This document shows, one piece after another, positions 15,775-24,427 of a stretch of DNA of 64,000 bases. Source of the stretch: Leptonema illini DSM 21528 (lineage in GTDB: Bacteria; Spirochaetota; Leptospiria; Leptospirales; Leptonemataceae); assembly GCF_000243335.1 (NCBI RefSeq), contig NZ_JH597773.1:134365-198364 (forward strand), given 5' to 3'. The notes under the pieces are model-generated. The model was given only the letters and a program-made list of their open reading frames with translations. It had not been told where the DNA came from and did no database searches. A program made the translations under genes and the position numbers. Every line of letters starts with the position of its first letter. Positions within the stretch are counted from its first letter, which is position 1.

Positions 15775-16818
15775 ATGAACAGCAGAATCGATGTGGCAAT
15801 CCTTGGAGCAGGCGGACTGACGGGCCGCGAACTGCTGCGCTGGATGCTGCGGCATCCGAATCTGCATCCTGTTCATATCACAAGCGATCAATGCGCAGGT
15901 CAACCCGTAAGCGCCGTTTTTGCGGAGCTTGATGAGCCCGCCTATGCCTCTTTACGCTTTTCAAAGCATGCCGATGCGCTGCCGTCGGGCATTCCCGTCT
16001 TCCTTGCTACTCCGAATAAGGATTCGGCCGAGCTTGCTCCCCGATTCCGCGAAGAGGGACGTGCCGTCGTCGATCTGAGCGGCAGCTTTCGCCTGCATGA
16101 CGCATCTGTATTCGAGAAGGTCTACGGATTCGCTCATCCGCATTTTGACTGGGCTTCCAAATCCGTTTTCGGCCTTCCCGAGATGTTTCGCGAAGAAATC
16201 CGCTCCGTGCATAGTGAGGGAAAGATTCTGGCGAATCCGGGTTGTTATCCGACGTCGGTGCTCGGCGCCCTCGCCCCCCTTGCGCCAGTGCTGGGCAAAA
16301 GCAGCTGCATCATCGTCGATGCAAAATCGGGCGTGTCGGGAGCGGGCGGACGCGTCGAAGATGCCGGCTTCTCATTCGGCGGAGTCTACGAAAACTTTCG
16401 CGCCTACAAGATTCTCAAGCACCAACATGAACCCGAGATCGTCGAGCATCTTGGCCGGGCCGGCCAGTTCACGCCCGATCTGGTATTCACGCCGCATCTG
16501 CTGCCGACATTCCGCGGAATCCTCTCGACGATCGTCATCGTCTGGAACGATACGCCCGATGCACACCTGCTTGAAGCGATGGTCCGCGAGCATTGCGAGG
16601 CCGAGCCGTTTTTACGCTTCCGTTCGACTCCTGAAGAGGTGGAGCTGAAGCGCGTGCAGAACACGAACTTCATCGATATCGGCATTCGCAGCCGCGGCAA
16701 CAAAACGGTCGTCGTCAGCGCCCTGGATAACCTTGTCAAAGGTGCGGCCGGCCAGGCGATCCAGAACCTGAACCTGATGCTCGGATTGCCCGAAACTGCC
16801 GGACTGTTACTGCAATAG
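15775..16818 (+). CDS. argC: N-acetyl-gamma-glutamyl-phosphate reductase
   Basis: ArgC reduces N-acetylglutamyl phosphate to the semialdehyde with NADPH in arginine synthesis. The 347-residue product opens with the Rossmann motif GAGGLTGREL, carries the active-site cysteine in NPGCYPTSV, and has the family segments KSGVSGAGG and FTPHLLPTFRGI. No other arg gene is adjacent. A weak GC-rich hairpin with a short T run follows the stop. Confidence 0.95.
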   Translation: MNSRIDVAILGAGGLTGRELLRWMLRHPNLHPVHITSDQCAGQPVSAVFAELDEPAYASLRFSKHADALPSGIPVFLATPNKDSAELAPRFREEGRAVVDLSGSFRLHDASVFEKVYGFAHPHFDWASKSVFGLPEMFREEIRSVHSEGKILANPGCYPTSVLGALAPLAPVLGKSSCIIVDAKSGVSGAGGRVEDAGFSFGGVYENFRAYKILKHQHEPEIVEHLGRAGQFTPDLVFTPHLLPTFRGILSTIVIVWNDTPDAHLLEAMVREHCEAEPFLRFRSTPEEVELKRVQNTNFIDIGIRSRGNKTVVVSALDNLVKGAAGQAIQNLNLMLGLPETAGLLLQ

Positions 16819-16840
16819 TGTAAACAGAAGTCCGCTAATA

Positions 16841-16867
16841 GGCCCTTTCATTGAGATCGGGCCGTTT
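16841..16867 (+). terminator. probable intrinsic terminator of argC
   Basis: GGCCC (16841) pairs with GGGCC (16859) across a 13-base loop, followed by GTTTTCT. The stem is short, so strength is moderate. Confidence 0.55.
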
Positions 16868-17352
16868 TCTCTGGATCTGTCCTGGCGACTGTACACAGAT
16901 ACATCTGAATCAGGGAAATTTTTGCAGCAATTCAGCCACTTCTCGACCTCCGTTTGGAGGACTGGCAAGTGGAAGAGACAGTAAAGGACAGAGCCTGGTG
17001 CGCGTGAATTTTTTATCCAGATGACAGGGACTGGGGGCGTCTGTCTGCGGTTGCCCATGCGACCGGGTTTTCCATGTGCTATATCTTCGTCTACCTGCTG
17101 CTCGTCGCCATGGGAGTGATATCCCTGGAGAATGGAGGAACACAACCAGTCAGGGTAAGCGGACATTGGAATCCCATAATCATTTGCTCTGTTTCTGTCG
17201 ATGCAATCACCAGAAACCTCACAAGAATCCTCCAGACATAGCCTTCGACCCTTCAATCAAGATCCAACTATCGGCTCATGCTCTTTCTCAAAAAAAATCT
17301 TCGACCAGACTTTTTTTTGAGAAAAACGACCTATTACCTTGTAAGCATAGAT
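16868..17352. other. intergenic region, nothing recognised
   Basis: Nearly 500 bases lie between argC and the next likely start. A 149-codon minus-strand frame crosses it, but its Cys/Arg/Pro-rich composition and lack of a ribosome site argue against a gene. I find no RNA gene, repeat or clear promoter. Confidence 0.45.
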
Positions 17353-17922
17353 ATGGAACCGACACGCAAGGCCGTACTGGCTACGGCCTGCCTGCAAGCG
17401 CATGAGGACGATTACGGCATCGCCATTTCACCTCTGATCGTGCAATCCTTTCTCAAGAACCTGGAGAGAGCAGACCGGTATCTATGGAATAGCAATACCG
17501 CCATTGCAGGTGAACAGGGCACGGTCCGACATTTGCGGCTGACACCTCCTTCCTGGACGATTCAGTCCGAACTCGGGCATTTCAAGTGTGAAACGGTATG
17601 TCCTGACGGGCGATGGAAAGAGGCGGCGCGCTATCTTCCCCTTTTTGAAGATACTTCCGGTTCGGTCATCGTTGTGCGCATCGACGACCCCGCCTATCCG
17701 CTCGGTTGGTTGAATCCAGTCGTGCTTGAGGCCTTCCTGGATGGTCATGACTCTTACTACGATGGAGTCATCCCGCTGAACATAGGTATCAAGGACTTCC
17801 TGGTAAACCTGCATCCCGTAAGCACAGATCGAGAATCAGCGAGCCGACCTTCGGCTATCCCATCATTTCGCACCGATCTCTGGAGCGCTATGGAGCGCTC
17901 ATTCGCCGCAATGGCCAGCTGA
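17353..17922 (+). CDS. hypothetical protein, possibly frameshifted near its end
   Basis: I do not recognise the family. ATG 17353 begins 189 residues of protein-like sequence (AARYLPLFEDTSGSVIVVR, LGWLNPVVLEAFLDG), slightly reminiscent of SMI1/KNR4-type proteins, but the match is not firm. An earlier in-frame ATG at 17278 adds a Phe/Lys-rich leader that looks non-coding. After about 17800 the frame turns Ser/Arg-rich, whereas another frame over 17833-17945 reads as better protein (TFGYPIISHRSLERYGALI). A frameshift is therefore possible. The ribosome site is weak. Confidence 0.55.
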   Translation: MEPTRKAVLATACLQAHEDDYGIAISPLIVQSFLKNLERADRYLWNSNTAIAGEQGTVRHLRLTPPSWTIQSELGHFKCETVCPDGRWKEAARYLPLFEDTSGSVIVVRIDDPAYPLGWLNPVVLEAFLDGHDSYYDGVIPLNIGIKDFLVNLHPVSTDRESASRPSAIPSFRTDLWSAMERSFAAMAS

Positions 17923-17965
17923 TTCCAATTGACAGCATGCAGGGCCCGGGCTCTGCTTGGTTGCG

Positions 17966-18706
17966 ATGGAACATGGTTCGAGCCAGCACTGGATCATCCT
18001 CAGTCTCACGCTGGTGTTGAGCGTCTATGTGACGCACGTCGGTCGTCGCGACGAAACCGGCAGGCGCTCTCACCGACTGGCGTTGCTTCTGGGGCTCGGG
18101 CTGATACTAAACTACGCCTTCTATGTCTTTTATCGCGTAAGAGAAGGCTACTGGGAGCTGCGCTACGATCTTCCGATGGAATTGTGCAACTGGTCGGCAT
18201 TGGCGACAAGCGTGGCCCTGCTCACTCGAAATCGACTCTCTGCAGAGCTCTCTTACTTCTGGGTGATGACGGGCTCCATCAACGGAGTGCTGACGCCCGA
18301 TCTCGATTTCGACTTTCCCCATGTGCGCTTCTTTATGTTCTTCATCGGCCACTCCGGATTGATCGTCGCCTGCGTCTTCGCCGTCTTTGGTCTGAGGCTG
18401 TATCCGCGACGCGGAGCGGTGCTGCGAGCCTTTCTCTTTTCAGAGCTGTATCTCATCGTCACGCTCGCCGTGAACTTTCTCGTAAACGGCAACTACGGCT
18501 ACCTCATGGCTAAGCCCGGAGCGGGAAGCCTGCTTGACTATCTGGGGGATTGGCCTGGATATCTGATCCATCTGCAATGGATCATCCTTTTACTTTTCGG
18601 CCTGGCCTATCTGCCGTTCTACAGACTTTATGCCGGACGGCCTTCTCAGGCCGTTCAGGGATTCAGGGACGCAGCAAGAAACCGAGATGGTGTGCGGCAT
18701 GATTGA
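17966..18706 (+). CDS. YwaF-like (TIGR02206 type) integral membrane protein
   Basis: The 246-residue product has about six hydrophobic segments and the conserved pieces of this family: the LPMELCNWSAL segment, the FFIGHSGLI segment, and NGNYGYLMAKPG followed by LLDYLGDWPGYL. The biochemical role of the family is not known to me. ATG 17966 is chosen over an upstream TTG. The ribosome site is poor, so coupling to the upstream gene is possible. Its last 44 bases overlap the convergent DUF1569 gene. Confidence 0.8.
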   Translation: MEHGSSQHWIILSLTLVLSVYVTHVGRRDETGRRSHRLALLLGLGLILNYAFYVFYRVREGYWELRYDLPMELCNWSALATSVALLTRNRLSAELSYFWVMTGSINGVLTPDLDFDFPHVRFFMFFIGHSGLIVACVFAVFGLRLYPRRGAVLRAFLFSELYLIVTLAVNFLVNGNYGYLMAKPGAGSLLDYLGDWPGYLIHLQWIILLLFGLAYLPFYRLYAGRPSQAVQGFRDAARNRDGVRHD

Positions 18707-19115
18707 GATGCACCCGCTTCCACTGCTCGATCGTGAGGTCGCCGAAAAGCGCTGAGGGGTAAAGCGGGCCGCGATGCTTCTGCAGCCTTTTCAACAGTTC
18801 AATGCATTCGTCGACGGCGGCGCGATCGTCGGGCTCAGGCTCATAGAGGGATTGCTTCACCGTTCCGCCGTCGGGCTTCTTTGTGCCGGTTTTTAACGCT
18901 TCGTTTAGAGCCCATCGCCCGATCGTTACCCGCACGATCCACGGCAGCTGGAAGCCGAATCCTTCGAGAGATCCTCTAAAATAGAACGACAGATGCCGGC
19001 AGACCTGGCTGAGCGTCCACCGACCGCCTCTTCGATAACCCTGCCCGTGCAGAGTCTCGATTTCTTTTATAACTTCGGAGTAATCCGAGAAAGACAGCTC
19101 GCGTCGTTCTTTCAT
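18663..19115 (-). CDS. DUF1569 (DinB-like fold) family protein
   Basis: The 150-residue product matches the DUF1569 pattern: WTLSQVCRHLSFYF near residue 33, a central GFGFQLPWIVR segment, and WKRVHLNHAAHHLGFL at the C-terminus, where histidines could bind a metal as in DinB-like four-helix bundles. No specific activity is known to me. Its ATG overlaps the stop of the upstream ArsC-like gene by four bases, so translation is likely coupled. Its 3' end overlaps the convergent membrane protein gene. Confidence 0.8.
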   Translation of the reverse strand: MKERRELSFSDYSEVIKEIETLHGQGYRRGGRWTLSQVCRHLSFYFRGSLEGFGFQLPWIVRVTIGRWALNEALKTGTKKPDGGTVKQSLYEPEPDDRAAVDECIELLKRLQKHRGPLYPSALFGDLTIEQWKRVHLNHAAHHLGFLLRP

Positions 19116-19495
19116 GCTTTTATCCAGATTTTCTCAAATAGTTCTTCATTCAGGCCGACCGTGAACCGTTCCCCGTCGGTGACCACAGGCCTCTTGATCA
19201 TCTTGCTGTGCGAGGCCAGTAAGGCAAGCAGCTCGTCCTCTTTAAGCGTAGCGAGCTTCTCTTTCATATTCAGCTCGCGATAGGTCGTGCTTGATGGATT
19301 CGCCAGTTTCGCCAGAGGAATACTCCGGCTGCCGTCAGGATTTACTGCCTGCTTGAGCACTTTCTTCAAGAATGCGACCGTCGGAGCCTTCTCTGTTATA
19401 TCGACGAACTCATAGTCCAGGCCGGCGTCTTTAAAGAGCTTCTCGGCCTTGTTCGACGTTCCGCACTTTCGATAACCATACAGTCGGATTCCCAT
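19112..19495 (-). CDS. ArsC/Spx-family thioredoxin-fold protein
   Basis: This 127-residue protein has the ArsC-family N-terminal motif YRKCGTSNKA, a single cysteine followed by TS, and the C-terminal KRPVV element. The family includes arsenate reductases, Spx regulators and YffB-like proteins. The spacing fits the YffB/ArsC side, but no ars genes are nearby, so arsenate reduction is not supported by context. It overlaps the downstream DUF1569 gene by four bases. Confidence 0.85.
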   Translation of the reverse strand: MGIRLYGYRKCGTSNKAEKLFKDAGLDYEFVDITEKAPTVAFLKKVLKQAVNPDGSRSIPLAKLANPSSTTYRELNMKEKLATLKEDELLALLASHSKMIKRPVVTDGERFTVGLNEELFEKIWIKA

Positions 19496-19548
19496 AGCGA
19501 CTCCTCTACAAGCTATCTCAAAAAATGAATTCTAAAAGCCGCATCGCT

Positions 19549-20820
19549 TCACACGTCGGGTAACTCAAGCAACCGGGCTACCTCAGCCACGTCTTTATCG
19601 CCCCGGCCTGAAAGACAGACGAGCATACGGCTGCCTTTCTTTAGAGCTGCCTCGCGACGGGCGACGACAAAGGCATGGGCCGATTCGAGGGCGGGCACAA
19701 TACCTTCGAGACGCGTTACCTGAACAAAGGCATCAAGCGCCTCAGCGTCCGGAACGCGTGTGTATTCCACCCTTCCGATCTTTGCAAGATACGCATGCTG
19801 CGGACCGACGCCGGGATAGTCCAGGCCGGCTGAAACGCTGTGTACATCCTGTATCTGTCCGTCGTCTTTCTGGATAAACAGTGAGTGCGTTCCGTGAAAG
19901 TAACCCGGCCTACCTGCGAAAACGCTTGCCGCATGCTCGCCCGGTTCATCGGATCGACCGCCCGGCTCGGCGCCGATCAGACGCACGTCGCGGTCCCCCA
20001 GGAATCCGTGAAAGAGTCCGATGGCATTGGAGCCTCCGCCCACACAGGCGACGGCGATGTCGGGTAACGCACCGGCCTTCTTGAGCATCTGCTTTCGCGA
20101 TTCAAGTCCTATAACCGATTGAAAATCACGCACCAGCGTGGGAAAAGGATGCGGTCCGATGGCCGACCCGATGACGTAATGCGTTTCGCCGACCGTCTTC
20201 GCCCAGTCGCGCATCGCCTCGTTTGTGGCGTCTTTCAGCGTTCCCGTGCCCGATGTAACCGGAACGACGGTGGCGCCAAGAAGCTGCATGCGATACACGT
20301 TCAGCTTCTGACGCCTGACGTCTTCGGCTCCCATATACACCGTGCATTCAAAACCGAAATGGGCGGCGACCGTTGCCGTAGCCACTCCATGCTGTCCGGC
20401 GCCGGTCTCGGCTATCAGACGCTTTTTCTTCATGCGCTTCGCCAGAAGAGCCTGCCCGAGGGCGTTGTTGATTTTATGAGATCCCGTATGGTTCAGATCT
20501 TCGCGCTTGAGCCAGATCTGCGCTCCCCATGCCTCAGAAAGCCGCGGAGCGTAGGTCAGCTTTGAAGGCCTGCCTGCGAATTCTCTTTGATATCTCTTCC
20601 ACTCTTTCAGAAAGCTGGTCGACTTGAGTGCCTTCGTATAAACAGCCTCAAGCTCTTCGATGGCGGGAACAAGCACCTCGGGGCTATAACGCCCTCCAAA
20701 GGGTCCGAAGTAGCCGTCTTCGGGAAAAAAGGCCTTTTCTTTAAATGCGTCGCGACTCAGATGCTTGAGAAAGCGCCTTGTATCACGATCCTCGAACGGA
20801 TTCTGTATTTCTGATCCCAT
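19549..20820 (-). CDS. trpB: tryptophan synthase beta chain
   Basis: TrpB joins indole and serine to make tryptophan using pyridoxal phosphate. The lysine that binds the cofactor lies in [13 protein letters not shown], and the phosphate-binding glycine loop is VGGGSNAIG. Segments FGPFGGRY and [14 protein letters not shown] (here VSAGLDYPG) are typical. At 423 residues it is slightly longer than usual because of an N-terminal extension before the FGPFGGRY start. trpA and the other trp genes are not in the window. Confidence 0.97.
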   Translation of the reverse strand: MGSEIQNPFEDRDTRRFLKHLSRDAFKEKAFFPEDGYFGPFGGRYSPEVLVPAIEELEAVYTKALKSTSFLKEWKRYQREFAGRPSKLTYAPRLSEAWGAQIWLKREDLNHTGSHKINNALGQALLAKRMKKKRLIAETGAGQHGVATATVAAHFGFECTVYMGAEDVRRQKLNVYRMQLLGATVVPVTSGTGTLKDATNEAMRDWAKTVGETHYVIGSAIGPHPFPTLVRDFQSVIGLESRKQMLKKAGALPDIAVACVGGGSNAIGLFHGFLGDRDVRLIGAEPGGRSDEPGEHAASVFAGRPGYFHGTHSLFIQKDDGQIQDVHSVSAGLDYPGVGPQHAYLAKIGRVEYTRVPDAEALDAFVQVTRLEGIVPALESAHAFVVARREAALKKGSRMLVCLSGRGDKDVAEVARLLELPDV

Positions 20821-20870
20821 AATAACCTCAATTCTATAACACGCACCGACCGTCGGCGATCTCGATTGGT

Positions 20871-20903
20871 TTACAGGCTATCCATATTAGAGATGGCCTG
20901 TAA
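20871..20903. other. stem-loop between proS and trpB
   Basis: TTACAGGC (20871) and GCCTGTAA (20896) form a perfect 8-bp inverted repeat with a 17-base loop. No T run follows on either strand, so it is not a standard terminator. It directly abuts the proS stop and may protect or process the transcript. Confidence 0.5.
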
Positions 20904-20904
20904 G

Positions 20905-22686
20905 TTATCTTTCCTCATACGGAGACTCGGGCAACGCAGGCAGACGCCCGTAAAGGTCCTCGCGAATCTTTCGCAGCTCCATGACGAGCACAGAGGCGTC
21001 GATCTCAAGCTTCTCGTTATCCTGACGGATAACGACTTCCAGTTTGCCCGTTTCAAAAAACGTCTTACCCGCCGTGATACGGACGGGAAATCCGATCAGT
21101 TCGGCGTCGTTGAACTTCACGCCGGGTCGCAGATCGCGATCATCCCAGAGGATGTCGAATTCTGCGCGAAGAATGCGGTAGAGTTCACGCACGCGAGACT
21201 TCTCTTCGTCCGTTTTGCAGATGTCGACCAGCAGGAATTCAAAAGGAGCGACGCTGATCGGCCAGATGATACCCTTCTCGTCGAAGTTCTGCTCGATCAC
21301 GGTCGCCATCGTCCGGTTCAACCCGATGCCATAGCATCCCATAAGCGGATGCACGGGCTTCTGTTTATCGTTCAGAACGGTAAGATTCATCGCTTTCGTA
21401 TATTTATCGCCGAGCTTGAAGATGTGACCGACCTCGATGCCTTTCACATCTCGCAGCTTCCCGTCCCCATCCGGAGAAGGATCGCCGGCCACGGCAAGGG
21501 AAAGATCGACCAACTTATCCTTCCATTTCTCGTCGACAAGAACGGGATGAAAGCCCTCAAGATGATGATCGACTTCGTTAGCGCCCGTCACCCATGAAGG
21601 TCGCGTCGCACACGACCGATCGAATAACACGCGAATCTCTTTCTTGAGATTCAGAGCGCCGGCAAAACCTGCCACGCTGCCTATTTCATCGAAATCGCCG
21701 TTTGGAGCCGGAGCGACCTCAAGGGCGCCTAAATGATTCTTGAGTTTGATCTCATGCAGCTGCCTGTCGCCGCGAATCAGAATCATCACCGTCTCTGTCT
21801 TTCCGTCCACATAGTCGGCTCGGTAGAGAACCGTCTTCAGAAGCGTATCGGTGCTCTTTTTTAGAAAAGCGGCTAACTCTTCGATCGTCTTCGTATTCGG
21901 CGTATGGATCTTTTTCAGGCGCTTCTTCGCATCGGCGGCCGCGATATCGGCGATCTCGCCCTTCAGCTCTTCGTACAGAACCGGCGTCTTTTCCTGATTG
22001 GAGCGATAGCTGCCCGACTCAGAAAGCAGAAGCGTCTCTTCGCCGATATGCGAGGCGACCATGAACTCTTCTGAGCCTGAGCCACCCATAGCGCCCGTGT
22101 CGGCCTCGACGGGAATGGTCTCCAGGCCGGCGCGAGCAAAGATCCGTCGATAGGCAAGGCGCATATCGTCGTATGTGGCGTTCAGGCTGTCCTGATCGTT
22201 ATGAAACGAATAGGCGTCCTTCATGATGAATTCGCGAGAACGGATGACACCGAATCGCGGACGAATCTCATCGCGAAACTTTGTGTGAATCTGATATACG
22301 TTTACGGGCAGATCTTTATATGATTTGAGAAGACCCGACATCAGCTCGGTGAAGGTTTCTTCATGCGTCGGCCCGAGAACGTTCCAGTTCTCATGCCGGT
22401 CTTTCAGGCGGAACATCTCTTTGCCCATCACATGCCAGCGGCCCGACTTCTCCCATAGGCTGGCAGGAACAAGAACCGGCAGCTCAAATTCGTAGGCACC
22501 GGTGCGGTCCATCTCCTCGCGGACGATGCGCTCGATCTTGCGCAGAGAGCGCAGTCCCATGGGCAGGATGTGGTACAGACCCGCACCGAGCTTTTCAATA
22601 AGCCCGGCACGCACCATAAGACGGTGCGAATCGACCTGCGCATCCTGCGGATCTTCACGGCGTGTGGCAAAAAGGAATCCCTTCAT
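20905..22686 (-). CDS. proS: prolyl-tRNA synthetase (bacterial type)
   Basis: This class II enzyme charges tRNA-Pro. Motif 1 lies in the N-terminal region with GPTHEETFTELM, motif 2 is RFGVIRSREFIMKDAYSFH, and motif 3 is YGIGLNRTMATVIEQ. Between them sits the editing insertion of the bacterial form (about residues 235-390). The C-terminal anticodon-binding domain follows. At 593 residues it is complete, with a short extra C-terminal tail. It lies downstream of rseP, its frequent neighbour. Confidence 0.97.
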   Translation of the reverse strand: MKGFLFATRREDPQDAQVDSHRLMVRAGLIEKLGAGLYHILPMGLRSLRKIERIVREEMDRTGAYEFELPVLVPASLWEKSGRWHVMGKEMFRLKDRHENWNVLGPTHEETFTELMSGLLKSYKDLPVNVYQIHTKFRDEIRPRFGVIRSREFIMKDAYSFHNDQDSLNATYDDMRLAYRRIFARAGLETIPVEADTGAMGGSGSEEFMVASHIGEETLLLSESGSYRSNQEKTPVLYEELKGEIADIAAADAKKRLKKIHTPNTKTIEELAAFLKKSTDTLLKTVLYRADYVDGKTETVMILIRGDRQLHEIKLKNHLGALEVAPAPNGDFDEIGSVAGFAGALNLKKEIRVLFDRSCATRPSWVTGANEVDHHLEGFHPVLVDEKWKDKLVDLSLAVAGDPSPDGDGKLRDVKGIEVGHIFKLGDKYTKAMNLTVLNDKQKPVHPLMGCYGIGLNRTMATVIEQNFDEKGIIWPISVAPFEFLLVDICKTDEEKSRVRELYRILRAEFDILWDDRDLRPGVKFNDAELIGFPVRITAGKTFFETGKLEVVIRQDNEKLEIDASVLVMELRKIREDLYGRLPALPESPYEER

Positions 22687-22741
22687 AATCGAGATCGTTT
22701 TCGCGACACGCGCTGCGCTTACAATCCGAAAAAAGCGGTCC

Positions 22742-24364
22742 TTATAGTTTCACAACGAAGAGCAGATCCCTGTACATTACAAAGAGTCCAAAGGCCACAA
22801 GCGTTAGAAACCCGAATCTGTAGAAGCCTTCAAGAATGGCCGGTGAAAGCGGGCGCTTCAGAATGGCCTCGATCAAGAAGAAGACGATATGTCCGCCGTC
22901 GACGACGGGAAAGGGCAGCAGATTCATAACCATCAGAGCGATAGAGATCGACGCCATCAGTTGAAAATAATCCCGCAGATCGGTTTTAATGACGACTCCG
23001 GCAACGGCGAACATGCCCACCGGTCCCATCGTGTTCTCGATAAATGAGATGCGTCCCGACACCAGCCTGCTCACGAATTCGGGATAAATCATGATGTTAT
23101 CCACCGTGCTCTGAAAGGCATTGCCGACGATCTGCGAGGCTCCGACAGAGGCCGTTGAATACTCGGCCATCGCCAGGCTGCCCGGCCGAAATCCGATCAG
23201 GCCGGTTTTGCGCGCCTGGACGTTTGCCTCGTAGTGTTTTGCCTGATCGCCTCGACCGGTGATGACCGGAACGCGGCTGCCATCAGAAAATCGCCCGTAC
23301 AGATACTCAAACGACCCGGCCGGTTCACCGCCGACACTCAAATCACCAAGAGCACGCTGATGTTCCGGTGACTGTGAAACAAGGCTGAAATCGCCGATCG
23401 GCTTGCCGTATTTTGTATCGACGATGTTTGTGAGTTCGAGTCGATACTCCCCTTTTGTCGGAACCGTTACCGTCGTCTCTTCTGTAAACCAGGGAGCCAG
23501 CCATGGCAGGCTCTGACGGCGCACCCTGATCTCGACCTCCTGTCCGTGATGTCGGCCGAGCAACTCTTGTAGCGCAAGAGGATCGCTCACTCGTTCCCCC
23601 TGCACGCTCAGGATTACATCTCCATCATCAAGGTAAGCCAGGGCTCGCAGCGACGAATCGGCATTTACGGGTTGACCGAAAAGCTTCATGATACGAGCCA
23701 TCCATGCGTCGGCAAAAGGGAAATCGACTTCAATAAAGCGCTCGCCCGGAACGCGCAGGCCCACGCTGCCGCGACCGGCCGAATCAAGGTCGGGCTTAAC
23801 GACGGTCTCTTTTCGCTCCCCTGCCCGTTCATAAATGACAGTCAGATCCTTTCCCCCCGAAAGCATCACCGTCTTTTGAATGTCCTGAAAGCTCTGAATC
23901 GGACGTCCGTCGATGCTCAGAATCGAATCGCCGTTTGCAAGCCCTGCTCTGTAGGCGGGGCTCTGCGTGCCCATCTCTTCCCAGAGCTGGACCTTTGCCG
24001 GAGGCAGCCCCGAGAATGCCGACAGACCGAGAAAGATAAAGAAGCCAAGAATCAGATTGAAAAGCGGGCCGCCAAGAACGGGGATGATGCGCAGAAGCGG
24101 AGGAGCCGAGAAGAACCCGCCGGGCACTTTATTGTCGGCGTCCTGCATGTCGTCGCCGTAGAACTTCACGTATCCGCCCAGTGGAATGGCCGTAATCTGA
24201 TAGGTCGTATCGCCGATTTTCTTTTTCCAGATGCCGCGCCCATAGCCGAACGAGAAGATCTCAGCGCGCACGCCGACAAGCCGCCCCATCCACATATGAC
24301 CGAGCTCGTGAATAACGATGCACACACCTAATAAAAAAATGCCACCGAGAATTAAAGCTATCAT
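22742..24364 (-). CDS. rseP: site-2 (intramembrane) metalloprotease RseP
   Basis: RseP cuts membrane-embedded anti-sigma factors and signal-peptide remnants. The zinc motif HELGH is near residue 20, and the second metal site NLLPFPVVDGGHIVF is near residue 490, each in a hydrophobic segment. Two PDZ-like regions lie between (GLANGDSILSIDGRPI, then DGDVILSVQGERV). At 540 residues it is longer than the roughly 450 of E. coli because the region between the second PDZ and the C-terminal membrane part is expanded. It sits between dxr and proS as in many bacteria. Confidence 0.95.
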   Translation of the reverse strand: MIALILGGIFLLGVCIVIHELGHMWMGRLVGVRAEIFSFGYGRGIWKKKIGDTTYQITAIPLGGYVKFYGDDMQDADNKVPGGFFSAPPLLRIIPVLGGPLFNLILGFFIFLGLSAFSGLPPAKVQLWEEMGTQSPAYRAGLANGDSILSIDGRPIQSFQDIQKTVMLSGGKDLTVIYERAGERKETVVKPDLDSAGRGSVGLRVPGERFIEVDFPFADAWMARIMKLFGQPVNADSSLRALAYLDDGDVILSVQGERVSDPLALQELLGRHHGQEVEIRVRRQSLPWLAPWFTEETTVTVPTKGEYRLELTNIVDTKYGKPIGDFSLVSQSPEHQRALGDLSVGGEPAGSFEYLYGRFSDGSRVPVITGRGDQAKHYEANVQARKTGLIGFRPGSLAMAEYSTASVGASQIVGNAFQSTVDNIMIYPEFVSRLVSGRISFIENTMGPVGMFAVAGVVIKTDLRDYFQLMASISIALMVMNLLPFPVVDGGHIVFFLIEAILKRPLSPAILEGFYRFGFLTLVAFGLFVMYRDLLFVVKL

Positions 24365-24427
24365 TCCAACTCCTCAAACAATCAGTAAAATATAACGTAG
24401 AATTATTACAACAGAACGATCGCTGTC

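Noticed and set aside
16807-17256. 149-codon minus-strand frame after argC
   Set aside because: Odd Cys/Arg/Pro composition, no ribosome site, and a probable argC terminator inside it.
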